From Candidatus Saccharimonadota bacterium (GTDB lineage Bacteria > Patescibacteriota > Saccharimonadia > Saccharimonadales > UBA4665): a stretch of 38,153 bases of DNA. The stretch lies in the NCBI GenBank assembly GCA_027327085.1, contig DAHWAT010000004.1, positions 1-38,153 on the forward strand, given 5' to 3'. Of this stretch, positions 37,601 to 38,153 are shown one piece after another. The notes below the pieces were generated by a model. That model was given only the letters and a program-made list of their open reading frames with translations, searched no databases and was not told the origin of the DNA. The first letter of the stretch is position 1; every line of letters begins with the position of its first letter. Position numbers and translations under genes: made by a program.

Positions 37601-37823
37601 TAAAAACTATTCCGACATCAGTGCACAAATAACTTATCTTGAGGCTGATAACCCGAAGCATTTAAACTTAGTTCTAAAACCCGATCCTAGCGAACTAGAC
37701 AGGACTCGCCGCTTAATTGAAGCTGTTTGGTTAAAAATCCATAGCTTGGACTTTAGTTTAACCCCAATCTATCAACCCACCATAGATGGCATAGAAGCCT
37801 TCGAACAAGACTTGTTAAAATAA
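34620..37823 (+). CDS. UvrD/PcrA-superfamily helicase with C-terminal PD-(D/E)XK (RecB-like) nuclease domain
   Basis: VIAGPGTGKTQLLNLR, LIDEFQDTNAAQ, VGDDDQSIFAFNGA, LLTVHKAKGLEFDKVYI; C-terminal YGIAMHAAMQ...GKIDHIHIDKKSLIITDYKTGK. Confidence 0.94.
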   Translation: MNKDLSDAFSKLNAQQKKAVELIDGPVLVIAGPGTGKTQLLNLRVANILAKTDTDPSQILCLTFTNAAATNMKERLFGLIGVSSRAVNIKTFHSFAAEIMSEYPDYFWSGARLSVVPEAVQKAIIDNILAGLPLDNPLASRFEDNFTATSDILSALRLTKEAGLTPEKLLALIEVNDRYIDLIEPELAEITSNQLSIKKLDDLEQKISQLPDQNIDDLVAPLSSLSAVIKSSLAVAVEEDKLTNKTTATSKWKARWTKNIGGKRVMYEERRRNQWWRHLAEVYSLYRNHLHQKGYYDYSDMLVEVLSTLEQQPELLTLVRERYLYILIDEFQDTNAAQLRLAHLVASAQDSQTTPNIMAVGDDDQSIFAFNGAELNNMLSFNKLYPSVKTIFLTENYRSNQAVLDAAASIISQTDNRLSVSRGFSKDLRAALDHPKGKIEHLIYPTKEHQLEFIAQRIKADREADSSRSIAVIARKHSSLKDISSYLLKYDVPLVYEKQNNILELELIQQIIILARLLSSIASGNNHEVNYNLSSLLFYPAWQTSPKLHWQLALSIERQGSWLEALAQSGNDYFRQLYNWLLSLSSQSMTQPLGVVIEYMIGLRELEAFSSPLKAYYLDKRTIDNHYLANLSAISLLISHVHEFVATSHTTPSLSDFIDFITATPAITDSSWYIAHEEAVQLLTVHKAKGLEFDKVYIIDAIEKNWSPSSKGRKAPSNLPLQPIGEVYDDYVRMAYVAATRSRSSLIISSYMVDQTNNAVLPSSLFSAFSSHHIKKIEANHSAESLKTKLTWPRLEKADERLLLKRRLEDYSLSATGLIQYLDVSQGGPSQFLERQILNLPRPKTAYMAYGIAMHAAMQTAQNLVNHDRFDKGLIVQAYKLSLEEQQLPAIEFSKYLNHGKLMLDRLFDDYHLQLSFNDLSEVGISNVDIGPAIINGKIDHIHIDKKSLIITDYKTGKSLSSFQTKDKTKAIKVWRQRTQLLFYCLLVSQAKRLKNYSDISAQITYLEADNPKHLNLVLKPDPSELDRTRRLIEAVWLKIHSLDFSLTPIYQPTIDGIEAFEQDLLK

Positions 37824-37830
37824 AAAATTA

Positions 37831-37848
37831 CCCTGGCATCAACCAGGG
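37831..37848. terminator. Probable bidirectional intrinsic terminator
   Basis: CCCTGG-CATCAA-CCAGGG hairpin flanked by A-rich (5') and T-rich (3') tracts between convergent genes. Confidence 0.65.
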
Positions 37849-37876
37849 CAATTTTAGTAGCATAAAAACTACTTAA

Positions 37877-38153
37877 TTATTTCTTTTTGCTAGTCTTCTT
37901 TTTAGCAACCGCCTTTTTGGTCACACTTTTACGAGTAGTCGTAGCGCTAACTTCTGCAGCTTTAACTACTTTTGGTTCAGCAAAAACCATAGTGTATAGA
38001 TTAATGCCTAAAATGGCACCAATAAATGGACCGACAAAGTAAGCTGTGGCCCAAGCCCGAATGCCTAAAGCAACGGCTGGGTTAAGTAGGCCAATAGCAG
38101 CCGAGCTGGCAACTAAAATACCTACGGTATAAGCTACTCCAGAAAAGGCAGCT
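37877..38153 (-). CDS. MIP family channel (aquaporin/glycerol facilitator), C-terminal part, truncated by window edge
   Basis: Reverse-strand translation ...AAFSGVAYTVGILVASSAAIGLLNPAVALGIRAWATAYFVGPFIGAILGINLYTMVFAEPK... with NPA motif, ending in a Lys-rich tail. Confidence 0.9.
   Translation of the reverse strand, partial: AAFSGVAYTVGILVASSAAIGLLNPAVALGIRAWATAYFVGPFIGAILGINLYTMVFAEPKVVKAAEVSATTTRKSVTKKAVAKKKTSKKK

Noticed and set aside
1-38153. CRISPR arrays, cas genes, prophage structural genes, IS elements
   Set aside because: No regularly spaced repeats, transposase, integrase or phage structural ORFs seen in the provided frames.

Overview
This 38 kb window reads like a chromosome segment of a Candidatus Saccharibacteria (TM7/CPR)-type bacterium. 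That placement is an inference from gene content and protein style; no rRNA is present. From left to right it contains: cysS (5'-truncated); an AI-2E family permease; two tandem GT-B glycosyltransferases and an alpha/beta hydrolase; tRNA-Gln(UUG); a small accessory island (5884-7283) with a RelB/RelE-like toxin-antitoxin pair and two small orphan ORFs; a membrane-anchored double beta-propeller (kelch) protein; a receiver-only response regulator; two unknown proteins; a VirD4/TraM-like ATPase; pgl and gnd; a DrrAB-like ABC exporter; an exported unknown; a dense signalling block (membrane protein, PAS histidine kinase, receiver-only regulator, Crp/Fnr-like regulator, OmpR/HK pair); cyoABCDE (bo3-type quinol oxidase); a D-lactate/glycolate-type FAD dehydrogenase; NDH-2; a UvrD-like helicase with a RecB-like nuclease end; and a truncated MIP channel. 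The most unusual signal is the tRNA-Gln island. Degenerate copies of the tRNA 3' end recur at the end of each of three successive small modules (about 6454-6482, 6933-6965, 7253-7284; the last has an exact 11-bp match, GTCCCAGCCAA). Each module starts with the same promoter/start geometry (TGnTAnnnT-N6-ATG). This looks like a tRNA-anchored, cassette-like array with no integrase in the window. A second pattern is frequent placement of the -10 box 6-8 nt before the start codon, suggesting widespread leaderless mRNAs.
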